Assembly: GCF_026805325.1 (NCBI RefSeq)
Contig: NZ_JAPRAT010000029.1
Coordinates: 1 to 46,554, forward strand
Direction: 5' to 3'
DNA: 46,554 nucleotides
Source: Natronobacillus azotifigens
GTDB lineage: Bacteria > Bacillota > Bacilli > Bacillales > Amphibacillaceae
The stretch's first letter is position 1; the number at the start of each line of letters is the position of its first letter. The position numbers were made by a program, and so were the translations under genes. Below, piece by piece: positions 26,032-36,329 of this stretch. The notes below the pieces were generated by a model. It was given only the letters and a program-made list of their open reading frames with translations. It was not told where the DNA came from and ran no database searches.

Positions 26032-29000
26032 TTATTTTCTGTACTTCAAATTTTTTTCATCTGAAATATACTTCTTAAACCTTCCTTTATCATAATCTAC
26101 TGTATACCACCATTCATGAAAATGTTTTTTAGCGACTTTCTCAGCATAGACGCCCCACATTAACGCGTAATCACTTTCTTCAATAAACTGGATTAACTTA
26201 TCCTTTACGAAGAGTAAACAGCTATCATATCCTAATAGTGCAGAATCGAAGCATATCATGTCTCCGTCTTCATTATGCCAGATCCCTTCAGTTTGTTGTT
26301 TTAGATTAAAGTAATCGACAATAATTTTGGATGGCATTACGTATGTTGGAATATTCCCGCCATTTATCGATTGATCCGTTTCCCATAGATACTTATGACA
26401 GGCAGGCATTACATCATTATCTTCATAACTAGTCCTTTCTTTTTCAAAATCAATATAAGATTCACTCCAAAAGTGCTCATAAGCAAATATACTATATGTG
26501 TTTGGTAATGGTAGGCCATTGCCATTTATAGAATCCATTCTTTTTTTCAGAACTTCTTCTTTTCTGCTCTTATTAACAAAAAATGCACTTGCTAGGAATA
26601 TTTTAGCATCTCTTTCATTAAACTTGGATTTCTCTTTTTTAACCGTCCAATCAAAATGCGAATACAGTGCAATATATTCAGTTCCGTCAAACTCGAGCTC
26701 CAAATACTTCTGAGAATTCTCATAAAGAGAATCATTTTTCACCCATTTTATTGTAGGATTAGTCGGAAGTTGATTTGGAATTAGTTCTAAATTTTTTGAG
26801 GGCATATCTTTCAATAAAAAAGTTGGATCAATATCACGCATAAACGGTTCCCATGGCCCGGAGTATTGCGAGAGGAAAATTTTATTAACTCTAATCACAT
26901 GGTCTTCCTCATTTGGTTCTTTCTCAATATCCTCCATTTCTTCCTTTCCTTCAATAAGATTCCATAGATTTTTGTTTTTTCTATCCAAGTATTCTTGATA
27001 CTCAATTGTATATATTTTTTCTTCCTCAAACGTAGGGAAGTTATCAGTCAACTTTGCCATTAACTCATGTAATGCAATCCACTGATATTTCTTTCCAATC
27101 CTTTCAATTACATCATTATGTCTATCATGAGGACTTATATTTATGTCAAATTCACCATGAAGTTTAATATCATACCCCATTTCAAAAACTCTTTTTATCG
27201 CTATATTACTTAATTCTTGGTCACTATTAAATTGATTTTCCCATTCTCTAACTATTGAACCCAAAACGTATCTACCGAAATCTCCATATCCACCGACACC
27301 TCTACCATATTCGGTTGTCATTGATGAGATAATTCTTTTAACCGAAAATGCTAACCGTCCGTTTTCATCTTTAGTATATTCTTGTTCTAATTGATCAATT
27401 TCATAGTTTGTAGGAATAGATTTATACCATTCGCTTTTATATGGCGGCTTAATTTTACTCTTGTCTATTTCCTGTACGTCATGAGTAGTTAATATGAATT
27501 CTATTGTTTGCCTAGCATAATCCCTTAATAAGACGTGTGGATATACTTCACTTTTACAAAAAAATTCATTATAAATATATTTGGTTAATTCTGGATATAA
27601 TTCATGTTTATTACTTCTAACTACTCCCCCAAATACAGCTGCATATAATCGTTCTAATATATACGGATCATCTACGTTTTTAAATCTATCTAGCATATTT
27701 TTCATCGTTTCAGGAAACTCTTTAAATAAACTAACTAAACTTCTTGTACTAGAGTCCCTAATTGTTTTATTTGTTGAACTCAAAGTCCATATTAAAGTTA
27801 TTTCATATAATTCAACTGTTTTAGCGTCTATCTTTCTACTATTTACCCAAGACCAATTAATAATTTTCAATATATTGATATCTCTTTTTGATATTTTTGT
27901 AGTCCAGAAAGAATCTCTTTCTGGCAATGGATTTTTTATCAAAATTTTGAATAAAGCATTAGCATTTAATGGGTGATCTAGTAAGCAACTTTTCTGAATT
28001 AGTACATTTAAAAAATTGTCAAGTGAATATTTATAACGGAATATATGTTTATTTATATAATCTTTGGTTTTCTTAGTAATGCTTGCCCCATCTCTCCATA
28101 TTAAGCTCTCGTTGAATGCCTCCATAACAGAAAAATTATCTTCATGTTCTGGGAAAACTTCAAAGAACTCAATACTGAACTCATCTGCCAAAATAACCGA
28201 TAATGCCTGTAGTAGTCCAACATTAAAGGATAAATTGCTCTCAGAGTTAAAATATTTATTAATATTATGATCCTCTCTAATATCCCCAAGTAATTCATCG
28301 CTACTTAATCCTTTTGTTCTGAATGTCTCAAGTAAATAATTAGCTAATAAATAGTCACCCATGCGCTCATATGCAAAATATACAATTCTTTCTCCCTTAT
28401 AGTTAACCGTGTCCATTAATATATTTTCTTGGATTAAGGCTTCTAACACTTTTGTGTCGTAGCTAGTATAATCTGCAGCAACTTTTCTTATACTCTTATA
28501 AACATCCTTATAATCCATTTCCCTATACTGAGAAATATGCTGCACCCTTATAACTTCTTGTAGTATCTCATGTATTACATTCAGATTTGAGTCAAAATCT
28601 AATCTATTATGCGTAGACAACTTTTTATTTACGTTATCAATTATAAATGAAAATAGATTTGATATTTTAAGATCTTGATCGAATGAACTACGCCTTCTAC
28701 TGGCATGTAATTCACATACAAGCTTTAGAAATAATGGATTATCATATTCTGGATTTAATAATGGAAAAATTGGTTCTTCAAGTTTATAGTAGGAACAAAA
28801 AGATGTAACTGGACTGTAGTCTTCTTCACTAAATCCATGATGTTTAAATTTTGTTATTTTGTTACTATCAATAAAACCCTCCGGTAACAATTGTGATATA
28901 AAAGGAGTTCTAATTGAAAAAACGAACGATATACTTGAATACTGCTTTATTTTATCTATAAACCTTTGGAAATGACTTTTCCAAAGCCCTCTACCTTCCC

Positions 29001-30291
29001 CTTCATTTAATGCATCAATTATAAGAATAGCACGTTTACCACTTCTTTCTGCTTCCCTATTTATGGTCGATAGAAATTGGTCAGTTGATCCTACTAAATC
29101 CAAACTGTCTAGTAATTGTTTTAAAGGGTCAATTTGACTCGAAAAATGTTGCCCTAAAAAATGAAAGACAATGTGGTTTTCTGCCCTTTTCTTCTTTGCC
29201 ATATCTGCTAATAAATGTGATTTACCTATTCCTGCTTCTCCGTGTAATAATAAGTACGGATCATATAAACATCTGTAACAAGTTTGATCTAAAAAACGAT
29301 TGAAGTTTGAAATATGTATAGTAATTTCTCTAAAATAATCTATAAGTGAGTCTTTATCTTTCTTATCAAAATTTGCTTCGTATACAAGGTAAGTGTTTGA
29401 CGCTGCTTGAATGTTATCTAAGACAGCATGTGCTTCTTTTAACTGATCAACCTTCTCCTCAAAACTTTTATGAATTTCCAAAAAGGAATTAATTTTACTT
29501 ATATCCAAATCTATTTGATTCATAAAATCACGATAAAACTCTTTTCCCTTTATACTTTCTATTGAACTTTCACTCTTTTTCTTAATGCTATCAATAATCT
29601 TCCTCAAGTATTTGTAATTTTCTTTTTGAAAATACTCACTCATTGTTATTGCTTCAAATGCGAGCATATTCTCCGTCTCAACGTTTAGTTCAGGAGTATA
29701 GCGGGGTCCAAGAGAGGATAGACTCATAGATAACTGAGTGTCAATAAAGTTATCACTTAATTTAAATTGATTATCTACATTGTTAATGGGGTCTAATTCT
29801 TTAGACAAAAATTTAATTAGGCTATTTTGATTATCAATATCTAAATCTATAAATTTTCTAGTCAAATCGTTAGTTAATAGGATATCAATTTTAGGATTGA
29901 AATGAATGCTATGACGATTTAAAAACGTACCATTTTTAATATTTTCATTCTGGTTTCCAATAAAGAGAAATTTCATAGTAAAGCCATCTTTTTTATATTC
30001 AGCTATTATATCTTTTGATAAAGAAGATTCAATTTTTCGCTTTGTACAAGTAGCAGATACCTGTATAATTAGTTTTGACTTTCGATCAATTAAATCAATT
30101 GCTGCTGCATTTTGTTTTTCCTCATTCATATTCGATAAAGATAATCCAAATAAATAATTTAGCAAATCCCTATATAAATTTTCAGCATGAACATGTGTTG
30201 ATAACAAGTTTAAACGACCATTTTCCTTAATAAATTCATTTAGTCTTACTAAATAACTAACAAACATACTTGTATTATTATTTCTATTCAT
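26032..30291 (-). CDS. SMEK-type nuclease-like / STAND NTPase fusion protein, candidate defence effector
   Basis: About 1,419 residues. The start is set at 30291, the ATG 7 bases past GGAGG in an ATGATGATG run; the frame is open to 30336. The N-terminal 130 residues resemble the SMEK domain, a restriction-endonuclease-like fold, with AAAIDLID followed by KLIIQVSATCTKRKIE as the likely PD-(D/E)xK-like core. A helical linker leads to a NACHT/STAND-type P-loop NTPase: Walker A LLHGEAGIGKSHLLAD near 350-365, Walker B AILIIDALNEGEG near 420-430, and a sensor-like FVFSIRTP about 35 residues later. The remaining 800 residues are mainly helical, repeat-like, with a GYGDFGRYV patch near 1030. This effector-NTPase-sensor layout is that of antiphage STAND proteins. 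It follows the 390-residue gene by 103 bases. Domain calls are by eye; a defence role is inferred. Confidence 0.75.
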   Translation of the reverse strand: MNRNNNTSMFVSYLVRLNEFIKENGRLNLLSTHVHAENLYRDLLNYLFGLSLSNMNEEKQNAAAIDLIDRKSKLIIQVSATCTKRKIESSLSKDIIAEYKKDGFTMKFLFIGNQNENIKNGTFLNRHSIHFNPKIDILLTNDLTRKFIDLDIDNQNSLIKFLSKELDPINNVDNQFKLSDNFIDTQLSMSLSSLGPRYTPELNVETENMLAFEAITMSEYFQKENYKYLRKIIDSIKKKSESSIESIKGKEFYRDFMNQIDLDISKINSFLEIHKSFEEKVDQLKEAHAVLDNIQAASNTYLVYEANFDKKDKDSLIDYFREITIHISNFNRFLDQTCYRCLYDPYLLLHGEAGIGKSHLLADMAKKKRAENHIVFHFLGQHFSSQIDPLKQLLDSLDLVGSTDQFLSTINREAERSGKRAILIIDALNEGEGRGLWKSHFQRFIDKIKQYSSISFVFSIRTPFISQLLPEGFIDSNKITKFKHHGFSEEDYSPVTSFCSYYKLEEPIFPLLNPEYDNPLFLKLVCELHASRRRSSFDQDLKISNLFSFIIDNVNKKLSTHNRLDFDSNLNVIHEILQEVIRVQHISQYREMDYKDVYKSIRKVAADYTSYDTKVLEALIQENILMDTVNYKGERIVYFAYERMGDYLLANYLLETFRTKGLSSDELLGDIREDHNINKYFNSESNLSFNVGLLQALSVILADEFSIEFFEVFPEHEDNFSVMEAFNESLIWRDGASITKKTKDYINKHIFRYKYSLDNFLNVLIQKSCLLDHPLNANALFKILIKNPLPERDSFWTTKISKRDINILKIINWSWVNSRKIDAKTVELYEITLIWTLSSTNKTIRDSSTRSLVSLFKEFPETMKNMLDRFKNVDDPYILERLYAAVFGGVVRSNKHELYPELTKYIYNEFFCKSEVYPHVLLRDYARQTIEFILTTHDVQEIDKSKIKPPYKSEWYKSIPTNYEIDQLEQEYTKDENGRLAFSVKRIISSMTTEYGRGVGGYGDFGRYVLGSIVREWENQFNSDQELSNIAIKRVFEMGYDIKLHGEFDINISPHDRHNDVIERIGKKYQWIALHELMAKLTDNFPTFEEEKIYTIEYQEYLDRKNKNLWNLIEGKEEMEDIEKEPNEEDHVIRVNKIFLSQYSGPWEPFMRDIDPTFLLKDMPSKNLELIPNQLPTNPTIKWVKNDSLYENSQKYLELEFDGTEYIALYSHFDWTVKKEKSKFNERDAKIFLASAFFVNKSRKEEVLKKRMDSINGNGLPLPNTYSIFAYEHFWSESYIDFEKERTSYEDNDVMPACHKYLWETDQSINGGNIPTYVMPSKIIVDYFNLKQQTEGIWHNEDGDMICFDSALLGYDSCLLFVKDKLIQFIEESDYALMWGVYAEKVAKKHFHEWWYTVDYDKGRFKKYISDEKNLKYRK

Positions 30292-30394
30292 CATCATTCC
30301 TCCAAATCGATTGATTTTAAGTAAACAGAGCTTCAAGTTAATCGTTGTATCTGCTAAGAATCAAGATAACAGTTTATTATTTGACTAGAATGAA

Positions 30395-31567
30395 TTAAAA
30401 GTTTTCTTCTTCCTTTTTCTCAAAATAACAGGCAATACGAACTAGTAGTTTAATTTCGTCTGCATTCATGTTATCTATGTTTATTTTGACCCATTTCACA
30501 GCAAACTCATTTGCAAAATGTTGGGCTTGTTGTAAGCCCCATTTATATTCAGATAATGATTCATTACCAACATGAAGGTGGCCAAAAATTTTTTCAAGTT
30601 GGTAATGGCCCATTTCATGTATATTTTTAGGTCGGGCAGACAATACATTATCAAGTGCCGTAGCCATCTTTTCATAATCTAGTTTTTCAACTGCTTCAAT
30701 TAAACAAGGAATTAAATTACTTATGATTTTTTTATATGATGAAACAATATCCTTATTTGCCATTTCAGTTATTTCACAACTAAGACAATTGATCCCAAGT
30801 TCTACATAGTAAGTATTTTCATAACGGCTTTTGAGGATTTCTAATATATTTTCCAATGTAATAGTGGGGGATAAGTTTCTTTGAACTTTGACCTTTCTCC
30901 AATTCTTTTCTTTGTTATTAATAATTTGATACAATTTTTCTGTAGCTTTTTTTATAAGAAGAAACCGAGAGTTAATATATTCTTTGAGAAGGCTAAATGG
31001 AAAGAGTAGATCTTGAACTTCTTCAAATTTATTGGAATATATCCGAATTCCTACCCCATCCTTTATGCCTCTTGCACTCATAAAGTTACTATTCGCGATA
31101 ACCCAAGGAGAATATTGTATCTCGTCCTTTTTAAAAAACTTGGGTCTATTTGTTTCAAATGGGTGAGCCATCGAAAGTGAGCGTATATATTCAAAAAACT
31201 TGTCATCAGTTGGGCAATCTTCTTGAGGAATATTTAATGGGGGAACAACGCAAATATCATTGAAAAATTTATATGAAACTGCATTGTCTTTATCTGAATA
31301 GACGTTCTCTATATCTAAGGCTTTTAAAAGTTGCTTGACAGCATCTAGTACCATACATGTATACATGATAAAAAATAGTAATTCTGCCTCTGACTTTGGT
31401 GGGTTAGCATTTCTATTAAGATATGAAATACTGCTATCCACTCTATCCATCACAGCACAGAAAAGATTGTAATGTTCTTTATATTCATTGTCATAAATAA
31501 AAATATCAGTTTTATTTATGGATTCTCTAAAATCTTCGCATATTTTCACATCTAAAAATCCGTTCAT
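30395..31567 (-). CDS. Unrecognised 390-residue protein paired with the STAND gene
   Basis: 390 residues, with AAAGGAGA 6 bases before the ATG. No signal peptide or membrane helix is convincing, so it is probably cytosolic. It is mostly helical, with a Cys pair in LGINCLSCEI near 265 and a His-rich stretch (HEMGHYQLEKIFGHLHVG) near 320. I do not recognise the family. It is transcribed first, with the SMEK/STAND gene 103 bases downstream and no terminator between them, so the two look like one operon. It could be the trigger sensor, a regulator or an inhibitor of the large protein; nothing in the sequence decides this. Confidence 0.7.
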   Translation of the reverse strand: MNGFLDVKICEDFRESINKTDIFIYDNEYKEHYNLFCAVMDRVDSSISYLNRNANPPKSEAELLFFIMYTCMVLDAVKQLLKALDIENVYSDKDNAVSYKFFNDICVVPPLNIPQEDCPTDDKFFEYIRSLSMAHPFETNRPKFFKKDEIQYSPWVIANSNFMSARGIKDGVGIRIYSNKFEEVQDLLFPFSLLKEYINSRFLLIKKATEKLYQIINNKEKNWRKVKVQRNLSPTITLENILEILKSRYENTYYVELGINCLSCEITEMANKDIVSSYKKIISNLIPCLIEAVEKLDYEKMATALDNVLSARPKNIHEMGHYQLEKIFGHLHVGNESLSEYKWGLQQAQHFANEFAVKWVKINIDNMNADEIKLLVRIACYFEKKEEENF

Positions 31568-32100
31568 TTTATATCTCCTTTGTAATTTATTTCAAAATTG
31601 ATCTAATTCAAAAATTCGTCGAGTAAATTGAACTCTCCGTATCTCTCCTTATTTAAAAAACTAGTAAGCAATGCGTAAAGGATTCTTTATTAGGTAAGGA
31701 TAATTTTATTCTTCTACTATATTAAATGAGCGAATAGGATATCAACAGTTTCTTTCCAAAACCTAAGTAAATTAATTACGTTCAGTATTAGTGTCAGCAT
31801 TATTCTCACATAACGTTGCGTTCAAATTTATTAATACTATTTTACTATATCCATATTTCAAATCCAATTATCTGTATATTTTGTTTATATTATATATATT
31901 TTCTCATTTAATCGAACTAAGTATTTGTTTTGTTTAATCTGGTTCAATAACCTATTAGCCCAACAGACGTAAAAATTTCCTAAGAAAATTAAAAAACACT
32001 TAACATCACAATTACTGTCTCAATTAAGTAAATTATGGACAGACTTAGACAATCAATATTAAAATTACAATAAAGTGTAACCTCAAGTCAGAAATGGAAA
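31568..32100. other. Gene-free AT-rich stretch
   Basis: Upstream region of the two-gene unit, very AT-rich. It must hold the promoter of that unit but none stands out. At 32070-32091 a sequence ATAAAGTGTAACCTCAAGTC resembles the left end of the dispersed repeat (18 of 22 positions). Confidence 0.45.
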
Positions 32101-32101
32101 A

Positions 32102-32140
32102 GAAGCCTCCCAAAAGTTCAGTGAACTTTTGAGAAGCCTC
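32102..32140 (-). terminator. groEL terminator
   Basis: 18-bp stem, GAGGCTTCTCAAAAGTTC with GAACTTTTGGGAGGCTTC on the minus strand (three G-T pairs), 3-base loop, followed by TTTTCC. About 90 bases past the groEL stop. Confidence 0.8.
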
Positions 32141-32227
32141 TAATAATGCAATAAATGTTAGCCATTTGTTAGCCAAATGACTCTTAGATTATGCTAAACC
32201 GTTATATAGCAAGGGATTAAGCGGTCA

Positions 32228-33886
<1,659 letters not shown>

Positions 33887-33914
33887 CTAAGTATTCGTAT
33901 TTTCGATTCTTCGA

Positions 33915-34199
33915 TTAGCCGATGATTGCTAAAATATCATCTTCGCGAAGAATTAAGTATTCTTTGCCTTCGTACTTCAATTCTGTTCCTGCATATTTAG
34001 AGAATACAATCGTATTTCCTTCTTCAACTTCTGGAGTGATTTTCGCTCCATTATCTGCGACACGTCCAGAACCTACTGCAACAACTTTCCCTTGCTGAGG
34101 CTTTTCTTTCGCAGAATCCGGTAATACAATTCCACTAGCAGTTTTTTCTTCTTCTTCAACGAGTTCAATAATGACACGGTCACCTAAAGGCTTTAGCAT
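33915..34199 (-). CDS. groES: Co-chaperonin GroES (Hsp10)
   Basis: 94 residues from the ATG at 34199 ([12 protein letters not shown]), with GGAGGAGGG upstream. The frame stays open to 34265 but that part covers the CIRCE element and is not coding. It has the mobile-loop region ([18 protein letters not shown]) and the C-terminal [13 protein letters not shown]. GroES caps the GroEL ring. Confidence 0.98.
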   Translation of the reverse strand: MLKPLGDRVIIELVEEEEKTASGIVLPDSAKEKPQQGKVVAVGSGRVADNGAKITPEVEEGNTIVFSKYAGTELKYEGKEYLILREDDILAIIG

Positions 34200-34248
34200 T
34201 ATAAAAAACCCTCCTCCATTTATTTTTTCATAAGTATAATCGTTATTA

Positions 34249-34275
34249 TTAGCACTCAATGTCATCGAGTGCTAA
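34249..34275. promoter_or_regulatory. CIRCE operator (HrcA site)
   Basis: Perfect TTAGCACTC-N9-GAGTGCTAA, 50 bases before the groES start. HrcA bound here represses groESL until heat shock. A TTGCAA-N17-TAATAT promoter lies just upstream on the minus strand. Confidence 0.98.
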
Positions 34276-34439
34276 CACAATTATTATATTAATGAATTCC
34301 AGAAAAATTTGCAAGTATTGTGATTAATTTTTTTCAAAAAAATATAATGACAATAGTCAACGTTTAATTCTATTCGAAAGTTATGGTAAAATACGTTTAT
34401 TAGCTGTAGTTATTTTATACATAAAGGAGACGTTTCAAT

Positions 34440-35159
34440 TTGTTAAAAAGATATTTCTTTATTATTCTTACCTATACAATCGCTCAACTGTCCGCTTATC
34501 CTATTGCTGTCTATATAAGCGCTAGCGGAATGGAAGGAGAGCAGGCATTACACACACTCATCTACTGGCAGATTTTTAGTTTTATAGTCGCACTAGTTGT
34601 TACTGCCTTACTATTAAAGCCTGAAAAAGAAATGCCTAGACATCCAGAGGCAGCCAGTAAACTAATGATTGTCATTTGGTCATTACTAGGTATTTTCCTT
34701 GCGATGTTTGGACAAATCATCGCAAACGTAATTCAACAATTACTATTTCAAGTCGAGCCACAATCGGAGAATACGATGCAAATCATGGAGATTGCCAGAA
34801 CTCTGCCTGTCTTCATTATCGTCGTCACGGTAATTGGTCCCATTCTTGAAGAGGTTATTTTTCGAAAAATTATCTTTGGTGAACTATATAAACGAACGAA
34901 TTTCGTTATCGCTGGGGTTATCTCAGGAGTTCTCTTTGCGGTCATTCACATGGACTTTACCCATTTATTGGTTTATTTTGTCATGAGTTTTGTCTTTGCG
35001 TTTGTCTATGTTCAGTCAAAACGTATCATTGTTCCTATCCTTGCTCACGTTGGGATGAATACGTTAGTCGTGCTTATTCAGCTTAGTATAGATCCCGCAG
35101 AACTAGAACAAATCATGGAACAGTATGGATTTATACAATTGCTATCAATTGGAGGATAA
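34440..35159 (+). CDS. CPBP-family intramembrane metalloprotease (YdiL-like)
   Basis: 239 residues starting at a TTG with AAAGGAG 11 bases upstream. Seven or so membrane helices, motif EEVIFRKIIFG near 138-148, then FAVIHMDF near 164 and a late AHVGMN near 200, matching CPBP protease active-site positions. Same position as B. subtilis ydiL, divergent from groES. Function of YdiL is not known. Confidence 0.9.
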   Translation: MLKRYFFIILTYTIAQLSAYPIAVYISASGMEGEQALHTLIYWQIFSFIVALVVTALLLKPEKEMPRHPEAASKLMIVIWSLLGIFLAMFGQIIANVIQQLLFQVEPQSENTMQIMEIARTLPVFIIVVTVIGPILEEVIFRKIIFGELYKRTNFVIAGVISGVLFAVIHMDFTHLLVYFVMSFVFAFVYVQSKRIIVPILAHVGMNTLVVLIQLSIDPAELEQIMEQYGFIQLLSIGG

Positions 35160-35165
35160 AGACAA

Positions 35166-35369
35166 ATGCGTGTTTCTCTTTTGTTTAGTGCGGGCATGTA
35201 TGTTTTGATCGGGAGCTTTTTTCTTTTTCTTGCTTTTCAATATGCCGACGATACTGTCTGGAATCCGGTCACTATTATACTAACCGCCGTAGCAACACTG
35301 GATTTTGGTGCAGCGATCCGAACGATTCGTTTACATCTTAAAATAAAGAATGCTCAAAAGAAAAAATAA
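35166..35369 (+). CDS. YdiK-like DUF4305 small membrane protein
   Basis: 67 residues with two membrane segments (about 5-22 and 33-52) and a basic tail (KIKNAQKKK). It follows the CPBP gene by 6 bases, as ydiK follows ydiL in B. subtilis, so they are co-transcribed. Function unknown. Confidence 0.8.
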   Translation: MRVSLLFSAGMYVLIGSFFLFLAFQYADDTVWNPVTIILTAVATLDFGAAIRTIRLHLKIKNAQKKK

Positions 35370-35410
35370 ATTTCATTACCCATTCGCAACATGAGGCATA
35401 ACTTGCCACA

Positions 35411-35450
35411 GAAAAACTCCTCTTCAGTAACAACTGAAGAGGAGTTTTTC
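35411..35450. terminator. Bidirectional terminator between ydiK-like gene and rex
   Basis: Perfect 18-bp stem GAAAAACTCCTCTTCAGT with complement, 4-base loop, A- and T-runs included. Serves both convergent genes. Confidence 0.95.
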
Positions 35451-35458
35451 ATTTGGAT

Positions 35459-36094
35459 TTATTCGTCCGTTGGGTAATGTTTCATAAAGTAAATCAACGA
35501 TTGCAATTCAACCGCTAGATCAATGTGATGCACGCGAATTTCTTCTGGTACCGTAATCCTAGCCGGTGTAAAATTCAAGATCCCGGTAATCCCAGATTGC
35601 ACCAATCGTTCTGTGATCGGTTGAGCTTGTGCTCCTGGTACTGTCAGAATTGCTGCTTGCACATCGGTTAAACGGTTTTCTAGTTGATCAATATGATAGA
35701 TCGGTACCCCACCAATTTTACTTCCCACTTTATTTGTATCAGCGTCAAACGCCATTTGTATTTTCGTATTATTATTTTTGGTAAAATTATAATGCAAAAA
35801 GGCTGTTCCTAAGTTACCAACCCCGATTAATGCTACATTCGTTGTTTCATCTTGATCGAGTGTTTTTCGGAAGAAACCAAGTAAATATTCTACGTTGTAG
35901 CCATAGCCTTTTTTCCCTAAGGCCCCAAAGTAGGAAAAATCTCTTCGAATTGTGGCAGAGTCAACTTTCACTGCGTCACTTAACTCTTTTGAAGACACTC
36001 TTGTTTTACCTTGCAAATGCAAGTTATTTAAAAACCGATAATATAATGGTAAACGTTTAGCTGTTGCTTGTGGAATTTTACTTTGTGCTGCCAT
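35459..36094 (-). CDS. rex: Redox-sensing transcriptional repressor Rex
   Basis: 211 residues, normal length. N-terminal winged helix ([29 protein letters not shown] near 51-62) and a Rossmann NAD(H)-binding domain with [12 protein letters not shown] near 90. Rex releases DNA when NADH is high and controls fermentative and anaerobic genes. The tatAY-tatCY genes that lie next to rex in B. subtilis are absent here. Confidence 0.97.
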   Translation of the reverse strand: MAAQSKIPQATAKRLPLYYRFLNNLHLQGKTRVSSKELSDAVKVDSATIRRDFSYFGALGKKGYGYNVEYLLGFFRKTLDQDETTNVALIGVGNLGTAFLHYNFTKNNNTKIQMAFDADTNKVGSKIGGVPIYHIDQLENRLTDVQAAILTVPGAQAQPITERLVQSGITGILNFTPARITVPEEIRVHHIDLAVELQSLIYFMKHYPTDE

Positions 36095-36212
36095 ATTAAT
36101 TCTCCTCTTTTAACCGACCTAATTACTTTTTACGATCATCCATAAGATATGTAACAAAACATGTGATCATGCATCACTGCTAATTCTATACTACCAAAAA
36201 ATAAATGATTTG

Positions 36213-36230
36213 TCGTGATTTCCTTCACGT
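36213..36230. promoter_or_regulatory. Possible Rex operator
   Basis: CGTGA-N6-TCACG upstream of rex resembles the Rex consensus TTGTGAA-N4-TTCACAA in its GTGA-N6-TCAC core, but the outer bases differ. It could mediate autoregulation. Confidence 0.3.
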
Positions 36231-36329
36231 ACTTTTCAGTATATACAATTTTCATAAAGAGATATACTCATTTGCTTGCTACTATGGGAATGAATACGAT
36301 AAACTGGTACAGATGAGGTGAACAAGCAC

